64,000 nt of DNA from Thalassia testudinum (Eukaryota > Streptophyta > Magnoliopsida > Alismatales > Hydrocharitaceae): positions 91,292,001 to 91,356,000 of the forward strand of contig JAZHRO010000063.1 of NCBI GenBank assembly GCA_037157565.1, given 5' to 3'. The notes beneath the pieces are model-generated. The model did no database searches and had not been told where the DNA came from. It saw nothing but the letters and a program-made list of their open reading frames with translations. Both the position numbers and the translations under genes were made by a program. Shown here one piece after another: positions 46,741-59,141 of the stretch. Position 1 is the stretch's first letter. Each line of letters begins with the position of its first letter.

Positions 46741-47576
46741 CCGATTCAACACCCCACGCACATTTCCATTTCCGTGCATCTTATCACGTGTGTGTACGCA
46801 CGAGTTGAGTACATATTCATGATATCCGCACACATCAAGCCATTCGACACACACACACGTCCACTACACCATCACATGGTACATAGCTAGGGTTAATCAC
46901 ATCTCTCTAAACAACGGTTAACTTAGCGCAGTGCTACATTCCCAGTGAATCCCTGATTCAATTCCCTTCCACTATATATTATATAGTTATACATATCTAT
47001 ATATATACATAGATATCTATATATATATACATATAAATAAGCCAAGTAGTTTCATTCATTTCCATTCCACATTTCTTTTCGCATTTCTTTTCATGGTCTC
47101 TTTTATTTTGTTAATTAAGAAAAGACCCAAAAAAATTATAAAATAGAAAAGATAACTCTTGGTTTTGTAGGTACCCGATCTCTCGTGTAGCGAGATTGTT
47201 TTGGACTTGATTTTTGGTGGATTGCCAAGGACTATTTTGAGGGTGTACCTCAAGGACAAGAGTATCATAAAAATATCTAAAACAAAGAAAAATCCAAAAA
47301 TATAATAAGCAAACAGAAATCACCTGTTGTTAGGATTTACGTAGAAATCGATTAATCTAAACTCGCATCCCTAAGTTCGACCCTAGGCCTAAAATTGACA
47401 CCCTGAGTTCGACACTGGGCCTAAAATTGACAATCTTAAAATCTGATTTATTCCAGGTAAAATAAAATTGATAAACCTGTGTAGAATCGCTTGTAGGTAA
47501 CCCTTTCCACTATAAACATTTTGATGCTAATATCACCTAATTAACTAACCCTACTTGCATTCCAACACAAGTTTTC

Positions 47577-47593
47577 TTATGTCGTTGCCGGGG
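47577..47593 (+). other. Primer-binding site of element K
   Basis: TTATGTCGTTGCCGGGG followed by aggca matches the tRNA-Asp-type Athila site at 13 of 17 positions, with the 3' eleven bases perfect. It lies seven bases after the LTR end. Confidence 0.75.
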
Positions 47594-48973
47594 AGGCACT
47601 TGTCAAATTCGATTTCTACTCTTGTCCTTTAGATTTATCTCTCTTTCCACCCATCTCTTCACGGGTGTTTCTTGTTTGTTTTTGTGCAAGTGAGCCTGTT
47701 GCGAGGAGGAGACATGAAGAGGAGGTCAGAGACATGGACGAGTCCAGGGCGGGAGGGAGAGAATGAAGTCATCGGTGCTGCTTGGAGCCTCATACACATT
47801 GCTAAGGAGGTAGGTGTCCTTGTCTCTTAGCAACCTAGGTTCTCTTATCACCATAAATTTCTTTAAGAAGATAAAAAAAATAAAAAACCCTAAAAAGAGG
47901 GTCTTCTTGGGATATCATAGGGCGAGTGGATTAAAATCCACTAGTTGATTCTTTTCATTACATCTGCTGCCCTATATTTCCCACTCATTCGTATGCGTAA
48001 AATATGGGAATCTTGATTCTCTGATTTTTCACAACGTGTGATTTTATTTGAGGCAAATTAAAATTGATTGTTTGTCATATCTATCTACCTCATTATTCAC
48101 ATTTGGGATCCACTACTTTGGTTGGCGAAGTCTTGGAATAAATTTCACTCCAACCCCACCACGACCTTACATTTGCCTTTTATTTGATCTCGAATCTCTA
48201 CCCCATCAATTTCATTTTCATTTTCATATCTTAGTGCTTGGAGCCTTGTGTGGATTTACATTTTGGTGATTGGGAGCAATTGAATTGAGTTGTTTGTCTC
48301 CCATTCACATTGAATTAAAAGAAATTCGTGCATCCACACTTAGAAACATCCATTTAGGGTTCCATTGGATTGTATCATGCATTAACCAATCAGGTTGAAG
48401 GAGGGTTGTTTGGGCATAAAGAACTTATTTTTTTGAAACCTAGAGATTGGTTGAATTGGTAATTCATTTGAATCCTAAAATTCATACTACTTAAGAGCGG
48501 AACTCTAAAAGCCATTCACCAATCTAACCTTTACTTGGGGAGATTTCCCCGTTGCATGCTTGTTTTACACACATATCAATATATGCACTTGGGCATTAGC
48601 CGTAAACAACACCCTTCACATTCTAAAGCACTTGTATCCTAAGCCTCTTAACTAAAATTGGTAGTAACTTGACCCCATTAAGGTTTGGAGGTCTAACTAC
48701 CTGCGTGTAGCACCTACGTGCTGATACAGGTTCCCACATGCTATCAAATGTCTAAGATTGGGGAAAACGGCCTTTCAATTTGGCTTGGTGGTTTCGTGGT
48801 GCTCATACTTGGTTTTGTAGGTCGTGATAGTAGGTAAATTAGATCTTTAGGTCTTCGGTCACATTTAGAGGTTAGGACCTTGGTTGATTGATTTGTTATC
48901 AAGTGCACCTATTCGGCATTCTTTTTCTCATCCCCTTCTCTTCTCAACTCCCCAATTCTTCTTCTGGTAGTGC
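47594..48973 (+). other. Leader of element K
   Basis: Non-coding sequence of about 1.4 kb between PBS and gag. It contains phrases shared with the leaders of J and M ('cctaagcctcttaactaaaattgg', 'taaggtttggaggtctaac', 'tttaggtcttcggtc'). The ORF at 48048-48269 has no recognisable domain. Confidence 0.65.
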
Positions 48974-50640
48974 ATGTTTAGGAGGAGGTCAAAAAACCCT
49001 AAACTTGTTGAATTGTCTGATAATTATAGAAGGGTAGAATCTGGTGAATCGTCCTCCTCCTCCGTAAATATGGTTGCTCGCCCACCCCCAAATCCCGAAA
49101 GGGGGGGAATCCTCCTCCTCCCTGTCCACCAGGTGGTGGAGGAGTCAACCCATTAACCCATCTCCAAGCGCAAATGGCATTGTACACTGAATAGATTGAA
49201 GCCATTAGGGAAGCCTTGGAGGAAATGCAAAACCCTCTCGAACGGGAGGAGCCTAGGTCTCTAAGCTCTTATTAGAATCTCGCTACAATAGTGACCCAAG
49301 GGTAGCTTCGTGTCCCCACAGGCAGGGAAGATTTTGAGTTAAAATTGAGCGTAATTGGCCCAATCAATTTCCATTATCATGGACATGCCAGTGATGACCC
49401 TTTTCTTCACTCGGAGAACTTAACCCACTTAGCTGAAACTATTAAACCAGGAAACATTGGGTTACACATTGTCCTCATGAAAATGTTCCCATTTTCGTTG
49501 CAGAACAAAGCTACGCAATGGTTACACATGATTGGAAAACCCATTCATTCTTAAGAAAGAGATGCGTACAGCGTTTCTCAAGAAAATTTTCCCAATCGAG
49601 TGCACCAATGCACTTCGCCGTACTATAACTTCTTTCATGCAACAAAATAGTGAATAGTTTCATGAGGCCTGGGAGAGGTATAATGACCTTCTCAGGAAAT
49701 GTCCACACCACGGTCTACCTTAGTGGCATGTAGCCCAGATCTTCTACTCTGGGCTAAATGACACCATGAGGTAGATTGCAGACGCTTCCTACTGAGGTAA
49801 TTTCATGAATAAAGATGAGGATGGAGCGTTTGAACTATTTGAGAACATGAGTGAAAATTCTATGAACAATGCTTCTATCGGTACCTTTAATCAGACCAGT
49901 GCACCTCGTAGTGGAGCACACAAGGTTGACACGGAACCCTCCCATTCATCCACTGACATAAACTTAATTGCACAAAAATTGGATGAAGTCTCCCTCGTTC
50001 ATAAAAAGCTAGACAAACTCTTGGCCAACCCCTCCTGTTCTGTGGCCAACACTTCGACTCCTTCATTACATCACAAACCTAATCCTTCCAAATCAGGCTT
50101 ATTTCCAAGAATCCCGCACAACTTGCACCATCCTTATTGAGTATCGTGTCGAATGACTCGGTAAGTAATGTGGACTTGGCTTCTGCTAGCCAGTATTTTA
50201 ACATGAAGGAATAAGCCTCGATGTACTGGGAGGCATTATTTTATGCGGATTCGTCTTCAGAATTAGAAGACATGTGCGCCCTGGGGAATAATCCATATTC
50301 TACTAATAACCCAAGGTGGCACAACCATCCAAATTTCTCATGGTCAAACAACCCTCAGCGCCAAAACCCTGCTGGTGGACCCATGCAATCGTCCGCTCTC
50401 ATCGTCCCAAGGGCCCTATATTGTCCACTAGCAAATTCGTCGCCCCAAGGGCCTAATATGTCCACTAGCAAATTTGTCGCTAGGCCCTTGCGCACCTTAA
50501 ATGGATCACACATCAAACCCTCTTGATAAGTTGATGCGAATGATGACAAAGATGTCCAAGCACCATGAAGAGAACATGACTTCTCTTCAACACCAATTGG
50601 CACAGCAAAATGCTGAATTAGTCAACTACATATGATGACT
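48974..50640 (+). pseudogene. gag: gag of element K (Athila-like), decayed
   Basis: Starts with ATG at 48974 (MFRRRSKNPKLVELSD), then a Pro-rich part. Capsid-region landmarks follow: FELKLSVIG...SDDPFLHSENL near 49335-49420, MFPFSLQNKATQWLH near 49480-49530, FLKKIFPIECTN near 49575, FHEAWERYNDLLRKCPHHGLP near 49655-49720. The C-terminal part has LGNNPYSTNNPRWHNHPNFSWSNN around 50280-50350. Stops near 49550 and 49656 and several frame changes disable it. A 44-bp tandem duplication lies at about 50400-50486. It would build the particle. Confidence 0.87.
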
Positions 50641-51240
50641 CGATCTCAGGTCACTCTTTCTCCCAATCTGTCCTAAACCTGTGAAATTTCATACCTTGTG
50701 GTTTGCAACCATAGGTGTGACCTTCTCACGGGTAGGTTCACCAAATTCTGCATGCTCCGAGTACTCCACCAGGATTTCAAGCTAATCTCGCAGCAACACA
50801 TCAACCCTACATCCCTGTATGAACCCTCCTCCGCCTTATGATCCCACTAGACCTGCGACGTCCAAGGTGATTACTATGAGGAGCGGTAAGCAAATCATTG
50901 ATTTGCCTAGACCTAATGCCGTCTCATCTTCTTCGTTGTCCTCTTATTCAGATTGCGCACCGCATTCTCATGAGGATGGCGTACCCAAACTAGTCCAGAA
51001 TCTGTCCCATTCCTTGAGGCTCTACTAAGGGAGCCAAAAGGCAAGAAGAACATGCAGACCTTTGATAATCTATGTGATTTATTAAAGGATATTAAAATCA
51101 AGGTTCCCTTACTGGAGGCAATTGACCACATCTTGACTATCGCCCATTTCTTTAAGGACTACACTACACTAAGGCGATAGCAAAAGAAAACCAAGAACCC
51201 AATGGTTCTCTCGCCTCATGTAAGTTGTGCTATACTGTAA
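50641..51240 (+). pseudogene. gag-pro junction of element K
   Basis: Frame fragments here encode the KVITMRSGK block near 50860-50895, a hallmark between Gag and protease in Athila-type elements (J has HAVTLRSGK near 58780). Later, around 51100-51230, come weak remnants of the conserved segment before the protease. Stops interrupt it. Confidence 0.7.
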
Positions 51241-51993
51241 AAATTACCACCAAAGCAAGAAGACCCAGGCACCCCTCTCATTTCATGCAGCATCAAAGGT
51301 TGCAATTTTGATCGTGCCTTGCTGGATTTAGGATCTTCCGTTAATCTTGTTCCAACCATCATGTTTCAGAAATTTGCATTGGAAAATCTGAAACCCACCC
51401 TTATTACATTACAATTGGTAGATTGCCCTATCAAAATCCTGCGGAGTGTGGTGAAAGACATGGTGGTTAGGGTTAATAGTCTATGTTTTCCTATTGACTT
51501 TCTTGTATTAGATATGGAAGTTCCTGATTTGCTTTCTGATTACCCAATCATCCTCGGTAGACCATTCTTGGCCATAGTCTGCGCTCATATTGATTGTGAA
51601 TCAAGCTGCATCGAGATTGCCATGGGCTCTGAAAGGCTCAAACTTAACATTTTTAAGGCTGCCAAGAATTTTGACTGTGATCTTATCGAGGATGACACAT
51701 CTGACGATGACATGGCCGTTAGTGCATGTATTGGGTTAGTAGGGACCTATTCGAATTGTTGCGACGTACCCCTAGAAAATCGTCAAGGCCTAACTGACTT
51801 ATACTATGACATTTCCCCACCCCTCCCTTTATCTCTATCCCTTCTTGACAAGACCCCTGACGAGGCCGACTTCATTTCTTACGCCTCGTGGTTTGAGTCA
51901 TTTTCGGGCTGCTCACCTCTAGTCTATCCCCTTGAAGACTGGAGTGCCCATTCTTTCTTGCCAAATCAGGTAGAAGCGACATTCCACACTTGA
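51241..51993 (+). pseudogene. pro: Aspartic protease and acidic spacer of element K
   Basis: A 250-codon open stretch. It begins KLPPKQEDPGTPLIS, then LLDLGSSVNLVP at about 51325-51360 holds the catalytic DLG-S loop intact. CFPIDFLVLDM and YPIILGRPFLAIV near 51485-51580 form the second half of the retropepsin fold. After residue 120 it turns into the acidic spacer typical of this lineage. It is the best-kept protease in the window, lacking stops, though separated from gag and RT by frame breaks. It would process Gag-Pol. Confidence 0.88.
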
Positions 51994-52269
51994 ACCTTGT
52001 TCCCAAATACTGATCCCTAGGGTTCTCCTTTCTTGGATCCATCAATCCAGGATGCTGCTATTCTTGGCCAACCTGAGGGCTAATTTCCTTCACCCTTTAT
52101 TCTTCCTTCTGATCCTTTTTGGACACTCTCATCCCAAGATGTGCTAGATCTTTCCCCATCCACTCCCAAACTTAAAGCACTGCCTGACACTTTAAAATAT
52201 GCTTTCTTAGGACCAAATGAAACTCACCCTATAATCATTGCTTCAAAATTGCCCAGGAAGCAAGAGTGA
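51994..52269 (+). pseudogene. Remnant linker between protease spacer and RT of K
   Basis: Stop-filled sequence; one frame near 52190-52260 reads LKYAFLGPNETHPIIIASKLPRKQE, matching the conserved stretch just before Athila-type RT. Otherwise nothing is recognised. Confidence 0.65.
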
Positions 52270-53010
52270 AAACTAATGAAGATCCTAATTGAACATAAGG
52301 TAGCCATTGGATGGTCTCTTTCTAATCTGACTGGAATTAGCCCCTCCTACTGCACTCACCGTATATATACAGAGGAGGTGGCTTGGCCTTCCCGCGAGAA
52401 GCAATGATGTCTCAATCCTGATATGCGGGAGGTTGGTAAAGTAGAAATTATTAAGTGGCTTGATGCAGGCATCATTTACCTGATCAACAACAGCCCCTGG
52501 GTGAGCTCGATTCATGTTGTGCCCAAAAGGGCGGGTCTCACCATCCATGTCAATGACAGGGGCGAATCCATCCCTACACGTACTCCTACATCTTGGAGAG
52601 TGTGTGTAGATTATAGGAAACTCAATGTTGCCACTAAGAAAGACCATTTCTCGCTATCTTTCATCTACCAAATCTTGGAGCGGTTAATGGGAAATCAGTT
52701 CTTTTGTTTCCTGGATGGATTTTCAGGCTATTATCAAGTGGCTATTAACCCCCGTGACCAAGAAAAGACCACCTTCACCTGCCCCTTTGGCACCTTTACC
52801 TTTCCAAGGATGCCATTCGGACTTTGTAATGCGCCAACTACCTTCCAACAATGCATGCTGGCGAGATATGGTAGGTGATTTTCTTGAGGTCTTTATGGAT
52901 GACTTTTTGGTCTTTGGACCTACCTTCGATGAATGTCTAGCCAACCTAACCCACATCCTTCGGAGATGTATTGATGTAAACCTCCTGCTTTCCTGGGAGA
53001 AAAGTCACTT
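52270..53010 (+). pseudogene. pol: Reverse transcriptase of element K
   Basis: RT motifs are in order: IIKWLDAGIIYLINNSPWVS, VCVDYRKLNVATKKDHF near 52600-52645, FCFLDGFSGYYQVAINPRDQE near 52705-52760 (first catalytic Asp), RMPFGLCNAPTTFQQCM near 52809-52860, and VFMDDFLVFG near 52888-52917 (catalytic Asp pair). A frameshift near 52868 separates the last motif, and stops are scattered. This order and wording is that of the Athila lineage of Ty3. It would copy the RNA genome in the particle. Confidence 0.92.
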
Positions 53011-53860
53011 TATGGTTCACGAAGGTATTGTTTTGGGACATTTCATCTTTGAAAGGGGTATTGAGGTGGACAAAGCTAAGCTTGATGTGATACTTGATTT
53101 ACTCGTACTTAGCTTTGTCCGGCAAATCCACTCCTTTCTGAGTCATGTTTGTTTCTATAAGAGATATATCAAGGATTTCTTCAAGATTTCCAAACCTTTG
53201 ACACACCTCTTATCGATCGATGTGCCCTTCGACATGGGCCCCGACTATATTAGAGCATTTACGTAGCTACGTGATGCTATCACTAAGGCCCTTGTTCTCC
53301 AACCACCTGATTAGTCCGTCAACTTTGAGCTGATATGTGATGCTTCAGACCTAGCTATCAGAGCCATCTTGGGACAAAGATGCAATAAACACCCCTTCGT
53401 GGTGTATTACGTCAGTAAGATGCTAGATGAAGCCCAGCGTAATTACATGACCACTGAAATGGAGCTGCTGGAGGTTGTGTTTGGGCTAGAGAAATTTTGA
53501 TCGTATCTTCTAGTCTCTCATGTTACTATCTTTACAGATTACGTGGCCATTTGTCATCTCATGCATAAGAAGAATGCTAAACCCCAATTGATTTGTTGGA
53601 TCCTTCTTTTATAAGAGTTTGAACTTGAGCTACAAGATAAGGCCAGAGCCTAGAATGTGGTCGCAGATCATCTCTCGAGACTTGACCCTGACCATATTGG
53701 ACTTTCCCTGCCAATGAATGAATCTTTTCCCGATGAGCACCTTCTAGCAATAGATGTGGCAAGTGGACCTTGGTATGCCGATATAGCTAATTACCCTGCT
53801 TCTAGCTCTCTTCCCTGGCTTAAAAAATAGCGCGTGCATCTTATTGCAGAAGAAAAGTAT
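53011..53860 (+). pseudogene. pol: RT thumb/connection and RNase H of element K
   Basis: The same frame continues: HEGIVLGHFIFERGIEVDKAKLD, FLSHVCFYKRYIKDF, then a stop at 53264. RNase H blocks are FELICDASDLAIRAILGQ near 53325-53380, YMTTEMELLEVVFGLEKF near 53445-53500, IFTDYVAICHLM near 53530-53565 and NVVADHLSRLDPDH near 53655-53695. About five stops interrupt the chain. It would remove RNA from the RNA-DNA hybrid and produce the polypurine primer. Confidence 0.9.
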
Positions 53861-53983
53861 TATTTTTGGAATAATCCACTTCTTTTTAGAGTAGGTGTTG
53901 ATCAGATTATCCATTGTTGTGTTCTTCATAGCAAGTTCCCAAGTGAGCTATCCTTTTGCCATGATCAAGCCTGCAAAGGCCAT
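53861..53983 (+). pseudogene. pol: N-terminal integrase fragment of element K
   Basis: KYYFWNNPLLFRVGVDQIIHCCV...SELSFCHDQACKGH is the zinc-finger (HHCC-type) entry of a Ty3 integrase. It is cut off right after CKGH by the LTR of J. The catalytic core must lie beyond J, outside the window. The break is within about 35 bp of the homologous place where K itself cut the integrase of L. Confidence 0.85.
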
Positions 53984-56228
53984 TGATAAATGCCAATTTA
54001 TCATCATTCTTATGACCTAAAATAGATCTAGCTCATAGGGTTTTAACTTCGCAATCGGGTTTCTGGGCTACATTTAGGCATTTACTTAGGATAGGCATGA
54101 TTGCATTTTATTGTATTTTTAATATGTTTACTTGAGTGTCAGGGATAGATATAAAGTTAGATCCCACATACCTTGGCACCTAGGAAGGTAGAAGAAGAAG
54201 AAGAAGGTCCTATCAACTGGATCCCAACTAGATCTAGCTCATTTCAGCTGGATCCCAGCTCCTTCTAGCAGATCAACTCACCCCTAGCTCCATTCAGCTC
54301 ATCTCAACTGAATGATAGATCTAGCTAGTTCACCTTAGCTCCATTCAGCTCACCTTAGCTACATGGTAGCTCAAACTAGCTCAAGATAGTTGGTCCAAGC
54401 TCCATTCCAGGTCTTCCAGCTCAGAACAGTTCATTGGAAGCTCAACCTGACTAGGACTAGCTAATGCCATCAACTAGCTAGACCTAGTCAGCTGAAGATG
54501 ACCTCAACCAGCTCAGCCCAGCTCGAGTCCAGCTCCCAGAGACCTAACTCAGCTCAACTTGGTTGACCTAAGCTACTTGACCTAAGCTAGCTACTTTAAC
54601 TAGCTATGTAATCTCTGGGAAGACCAGACCCATCTCACCTTAGCTCATATTAGTAGAAGCCAGATCATCTTAGCTCGGCTTAGTAGCTAGCAAAGAGCTA
54701 GCAAGCTAAGCCAGCTAAGGTAGCTCCTCGCAATTCTCTTCAGCAACCACCAGCTCTAGTGCAGCTCCTTCCAGCTACTTCTAGCTCCTCACCTCCAAAA
54801 CCCTAGCTTCCTCTACCTCCTACCCAACTCCCTACTAGCTAAGCTAGCTTAGCTTATTTAGGTCTACCTTTGTGGCACCAATACCTAACCCTAAAACGCC
54901 ACCTAACCTAAGCTCCACCAAGTAACCCTTCAAGTCCACTTGAGTCCACCTACTTCTACCCATGTTGTCGCCAACCAACATACATCCCTTCAACCCACAC
55001 CTCCACGAAGGGACACCATAAGTGTCACCAAAAAACCACCTCCAACCACCTCCCTTTTGGCACCATTTGTTCCCTCCAAAAACCCTTCTATCTCAACCAT
55101 CTATCCACCCTTAAAAGCCATCACCACCCTCCATTTTTCCCTCCAAAACCCCCCTTCTAGAAGCCCACATTTGGCGCCAATTTTAAGGCATCCGTAACCC
55201 CATGGACGGCCACCAAGGGTGGCTTCCAACCCTTAAGCACCTTCCTAGGAAACCCTACATTTGGCGCCATTTATCCTTAACCCTAGATTCCACAACCACC
55301 TTCCCAAATTCAATCTTAACCATCCACATAGGCCATGTCAACCACCCCCTCTCCATTCCTATTAATATCCCTTCTAACCATCACTATAATCCCATCTTCT
55401 CCATTAGTTAGGTTCACCCATACACCACCTATATCCACACCAAGGAAGAAGAAGAAGAGAATATCAAGGGGGCAACCTACTCGCCCCCTTCGTGGCTTCT
55501 TCCTCTCCTTCCTCTCCCTTGTGCCACGCCAAGGAGGAGGTCACCTCTAGAAGGATGGCTAGGCAAGGAGGAGATCTTTATCAAGGTAGTTTACTCCCAC
55601 CTTAAAGGAGAAAGCTTGGAGGAGTCATCATATTGGAAGCAAGGAGGAATTCTTTTCAAGCATAGGAGCTGCTGTCTTGGAGCAAGAACCACTCCTTCAC
55701 CATCTTTGGAGGACTTTTCTTCATCTTTACTTTCTTTTTATTAGCTAGTTTAGTTGCTCTTTTTTTGTTGTAAGAAGCATTCAACTACTTGTCCCTTACT
55801 TTACTAGTAATACAAATAATTCAGTTTGCCTTCCAACTTTCATGCTTTCTAATTAGTGTGCTCTTCTTGTAGTAGTAGCTTAGTGCACCACACCTTCTTT
55901 TAATTACCTAGGTGCACTTGCCTAGGGTGAGCTTAGAAGAAGAGGTTTTCCTATTGTCACTTAGGGTTTTTGATAGGTAGTTAATATTTGCATCAAATAC
56001 CTGATTGTTTGAAAAACTATAAAAATAAAAAAAATCAAATTCATAGAAAGACGTGCAGATTTGAGAGGTGAGAGAGAGAATCACTTCATGTGATTAACGA
56101 ATTGGCCTCCTTAGATGACCCTAGATACTCCACTATCTAGGTGTTACAAATTTTAAAAGTTGATTGCGGATTTACAGGTTGCAACAACACTATTTCACAT
56201 ATTTAACAATCAACCAACATTCGCATCA
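53984..56228 (+). repeat. 5' LTR of element J
   Basis: A 2245-bp LTR, TGATAAATGCC...CGCATCA, paired with 61447-63318. The block 54200-54860 contains about 40 AGCT tetramers. A C-rich stretch follows (54900-55560); ORFs there (54940-55550) are low-complexity Pro/Thr/Ser frames and not genes. Confidence 0.9.
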
Positions 56229-56233
56229 CTTTT

Positions 56234-56250
56234 TGTAGCTGTTGCTGGGG
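56234..56250 (+). other. Primer-binding site of element J
   Basis: TGTAGCTGTTGCTGGGG, then aggca, matches the tRNA-Asp-type site at 13 of 17 positions; most mismatches are transitions. It lies six bases behind the LTR. Confidence 0.75.
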
Positions 56251-58020
56251 AGGCACGGTTTAATCACATCATTTATCTCTCTCTTGCTTGCTTGATCTTC
56301 ATGAAATTTTGTTTGTTTTGATTCAAGGTGTGAATCAGGAGCGGGAGAGGGATTCAGATTTGCTTGGAAAAGAAAACTTCAACTGAACTTGTCTTTCCGG
56401 GTACTTCAAGTTAGTACCCCCGGCCTTCTCTCTCATCATCATCAAAATCTCTAAAAAATCTTTAAATTATCAAAAAAATCAAAAACAAGAAAAATTAAGG
56501 GTGGTGGAACCCTAAAAGTCATTTTATTGCTTGTTTGCTCCATTTTTCCACCACCTTTGCCTATTGGTGTTTGATTTTTGAAAATCCAAACTTCTATCTT
56601 GATTTTCAAAAATTAGGTTTGGGCTCTTAGGAGCTTCCTAAAATCATAAAATTTCATCCAGGGAATCCTCTTTGAGTCAAGAACCTTGACCCTAATTTTC
56701 AAACAATTTTGCTAAATAGAAAAAATAAAAAAATTCACGAGTTGAATAGGGGTCAGATCTTGTTTCCTTACTATTTTCTTACTGTTAGTGAATTTTATAA
56801 CTTTTTCTACTCATCAAGTTTAGGAAAAATTTATATTTCTGTAAACCTTGAGAAATTATCTACATCATATAAAATTAGTAAAAGTTTTTGAGGTCATTTG
56901 ACGTTTCTACAGAACTAATTTATCAAATCTATCAATTTTGACTCTTGACACTAGTAAGAAGAAAAATTCCAAAAAATAATCAAAATTTCCTAAAATCTCA
57001 AAAAAAATCATTTTTGGATTCCTTGTTTGATTTTACATCAAGTGGTGGCATTGCTTTCCTGTTTAGATCAACACTGTTTGAAGATTTTTCAAAAAAGAGA
57101 TCCATTTAGGAGCTGCATACATAGGATTTCCAACTTTAGGGTTATTAATTCTCTCTTAGTCATATCAAATTTTAAAGGAATTGACTTCCACCAACAACAA
57201 CTTTGATATATTGTGTGAAACTTCAAAGTCTTGTTTGAATCCTTAACAAGAGAGAACATTAAAATCCACATTATCTTAATCAAAACCCTAAAATTCTTCA
57301 ACAAAAATCTTTATTTGCAAAACCTATTTGATTTAGCTTGGGCACCACTTCCCACCCAATTCGCACACACAAAAAAAAGAAGAAATAATCGGGCATTATC
57401 CTAATCAACGCCATCACATTTCTTGTGCACTTTAAGCTCCTAAACTTAATTAAAAATTTGTAGCAATTTGACCCCTAAGGTTTCATCAAACTTAGGCTTG
57501 CTACCTACCTACGTCTTAAGTTCTCTTTAGTTGGTATCAATTTCTTCATCTATATCTGGTGCCAAGCCAAGGGGCCATGTCAAACGACAAGGTGCGGGTT
57601 TATACAAGCCCCCAGTGATTTTTCTGGGACATGCTTGGGCCCAACCCTCCCTCTATTCAGCCTAGCCAGATTTGTTGAAGGAACGGGTATTCACTATTGA
57701 TTTCTTATTACTTAGGTAGACCACGTCTTAGGTCATTTTAGGGAGTCACCCTTAAGGATTAGGTTTAGAATTTTGTTGCTTGATTGGACACTTCTCTCAT
57801 CTCTCCCTCCTCTCCTCCCCGTTTCTTCCATTATTTGCATGGGCGCGCGGTCCCAAACTCCACACTGAGGGACCACTTGATTTTGCCTCCCCACACAAAA
57901 AGACTTTTCCCGCATTCTTTCTCTTCTTTGTATTTTAAAAAAAATGTAAAAACAAAAAAGGTCCCCTAACCCATCTCAACTCGCCTTTAATCCACAATCT
58001 AACCTGCATGTTGATTTTTC
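56251..58020 (+). other. Leader of element J
   Basis: About 1.8 kb without a sustained frame. It shares phrases with the leaders of K and M ('taagctcctaaacttaattaaaaatttg', 'cccctaaggtttcatcaaacttagg'). The N-terminal capsid part of gag, expected near its end, is not visible. Confidence 0.6.
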
Positions 58021-59025
58021 CATCCCCCATTGCCCTGGAGCTACTTAATCAAGCCCCCTGCCTAATTTGTACTCCATGATAGCTGAGTAGATGGCTCAGC
58101 TACAAGCTAATCAACAACAGTTGATTAGGACCATAACAAACCTAGCCAACTAGGGAAAACTTGCCACACCTATGCAAGCTCCACAGGCTCCACATCTAAC
58201 CCTGTCTAATACCCTAAAGTGAGAAAATTTGCATAATTAAATACTGCCCCTATTGAGTATAATCAATATTCTGAGGCTTTTTATGGTTCACCGGGGAATT
58301 ACACATATCCAAATCATAGCCCCATTGAAAATATTTCCGCTCTTCAGGAGTAATTTAAAAATTCCTCTAATTGGAGGAAGTACCCAACTCACTCCTGGAC
58401 CAATCTGGTTCCTCACCAAAAACAAAACCCATTTGGAGGGTATGGGCCAAATTGAACTTTCTATCAACCTAGGCCATCCCAAGAAGACACCAATGCCCAA
58501 ATGATAAAAACCCTGCAGAGAATGCAAAGCAAGATGTCGGAAGTAACCCGTGTTATTAACAATCTCCATAATCAAGTTGTGGTTACTCGAACCTAGAGAC
58601 CTGTAGGACATTTACCATCCCAACCCATACCCAACCTTGTCAATCAAAGGAACCAATATCAGGGAAAAAATTTAAATTTGAACCACACTAATCAGCCTCC
58701 CATTAACCCAATGCCTCAACCCCAAATCTATTTCTATCACCATCCAGCCCCCCGATCTTCTCCCAGGCATAATCAAACTGCACATGCAGTTACATTGAGG
58801 AGTGGGAAAACTACCACTGATTTAGGGCCTTCACATCAAACTGATGAAACCCACTCTCAACCTATGCAAATTGGCTCTCCTAATACTAATCAGGAAGAAG
58901 AAAAAGACACACCAAAACCACAAGATTCAAATCCTATTCCTTACCCTCAAGCACTACAATCCAATCCTTCTAAGAAAAAGAAATCAGAGCCCTCTCACCA
59001 AGATCTTTTGGACTTATTTGGGTAA
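58021..59025 (+). pseudogene. gag: C-terminal gag remnant of element J
   Basis: Fragments in several frames: QANQQQLIRTITNLAN near 58110, NYTYPNHSPIENISALQE near 58300, a WRKYPTHSWTNL segment near 58375 that corresponds to WRNHPNFSW in relatives, a coiled stretch RMQSKMSEVTRVINNLHNQ near 58520, then the ORF 58678-59025 with HAVTLRSGKTTTDLG at about 58771-58815 and a charged tail. The capsid core seen in C and K is missing, so this gag was already deleted or is too decayed to see. Confidence 0.8.
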
Positions 59026-59141
59026 CTCGAGACTAACATCCCCCTCATAAATGCCATCCCTGCTTATGCTTAATTTTTTAAAGAAATGTGTACTCCAAAG
59101 TGACAGGCCTAGAATCTAGGAAGGGTGGTCCTTTCTGAGAC

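Larger units (their letters stand above)
43723..47569 (+). repeat. 5' LTR of Athila-like element K, with nested copia LTR
   Basis: Begins TGATTGCACGG at the break in the integrase of L and ends AACACA before the PBS of K. Without the nested copia LTR it is about 2.2 kb. It includes a possible TATATAT box at 43998, hairpins at 45959-46248, a CA/TA microsatellite at 46470-46740 and a second AT-rich run at 46970-47040. The start could be 43721 instead. The partner 3' LTR lies to the right of the window. Confidence 0.7.

Noticed and set aside
54940..55550. Pro/Thr/Ser-rich ORFs in LTR J as an extensin-like gene
   Set aside because: Repeated in the 3' LTR with shifts and stops (62373-62618), no signal peptide or SPPPP repeats; part of the C-rich transcribed LTR.
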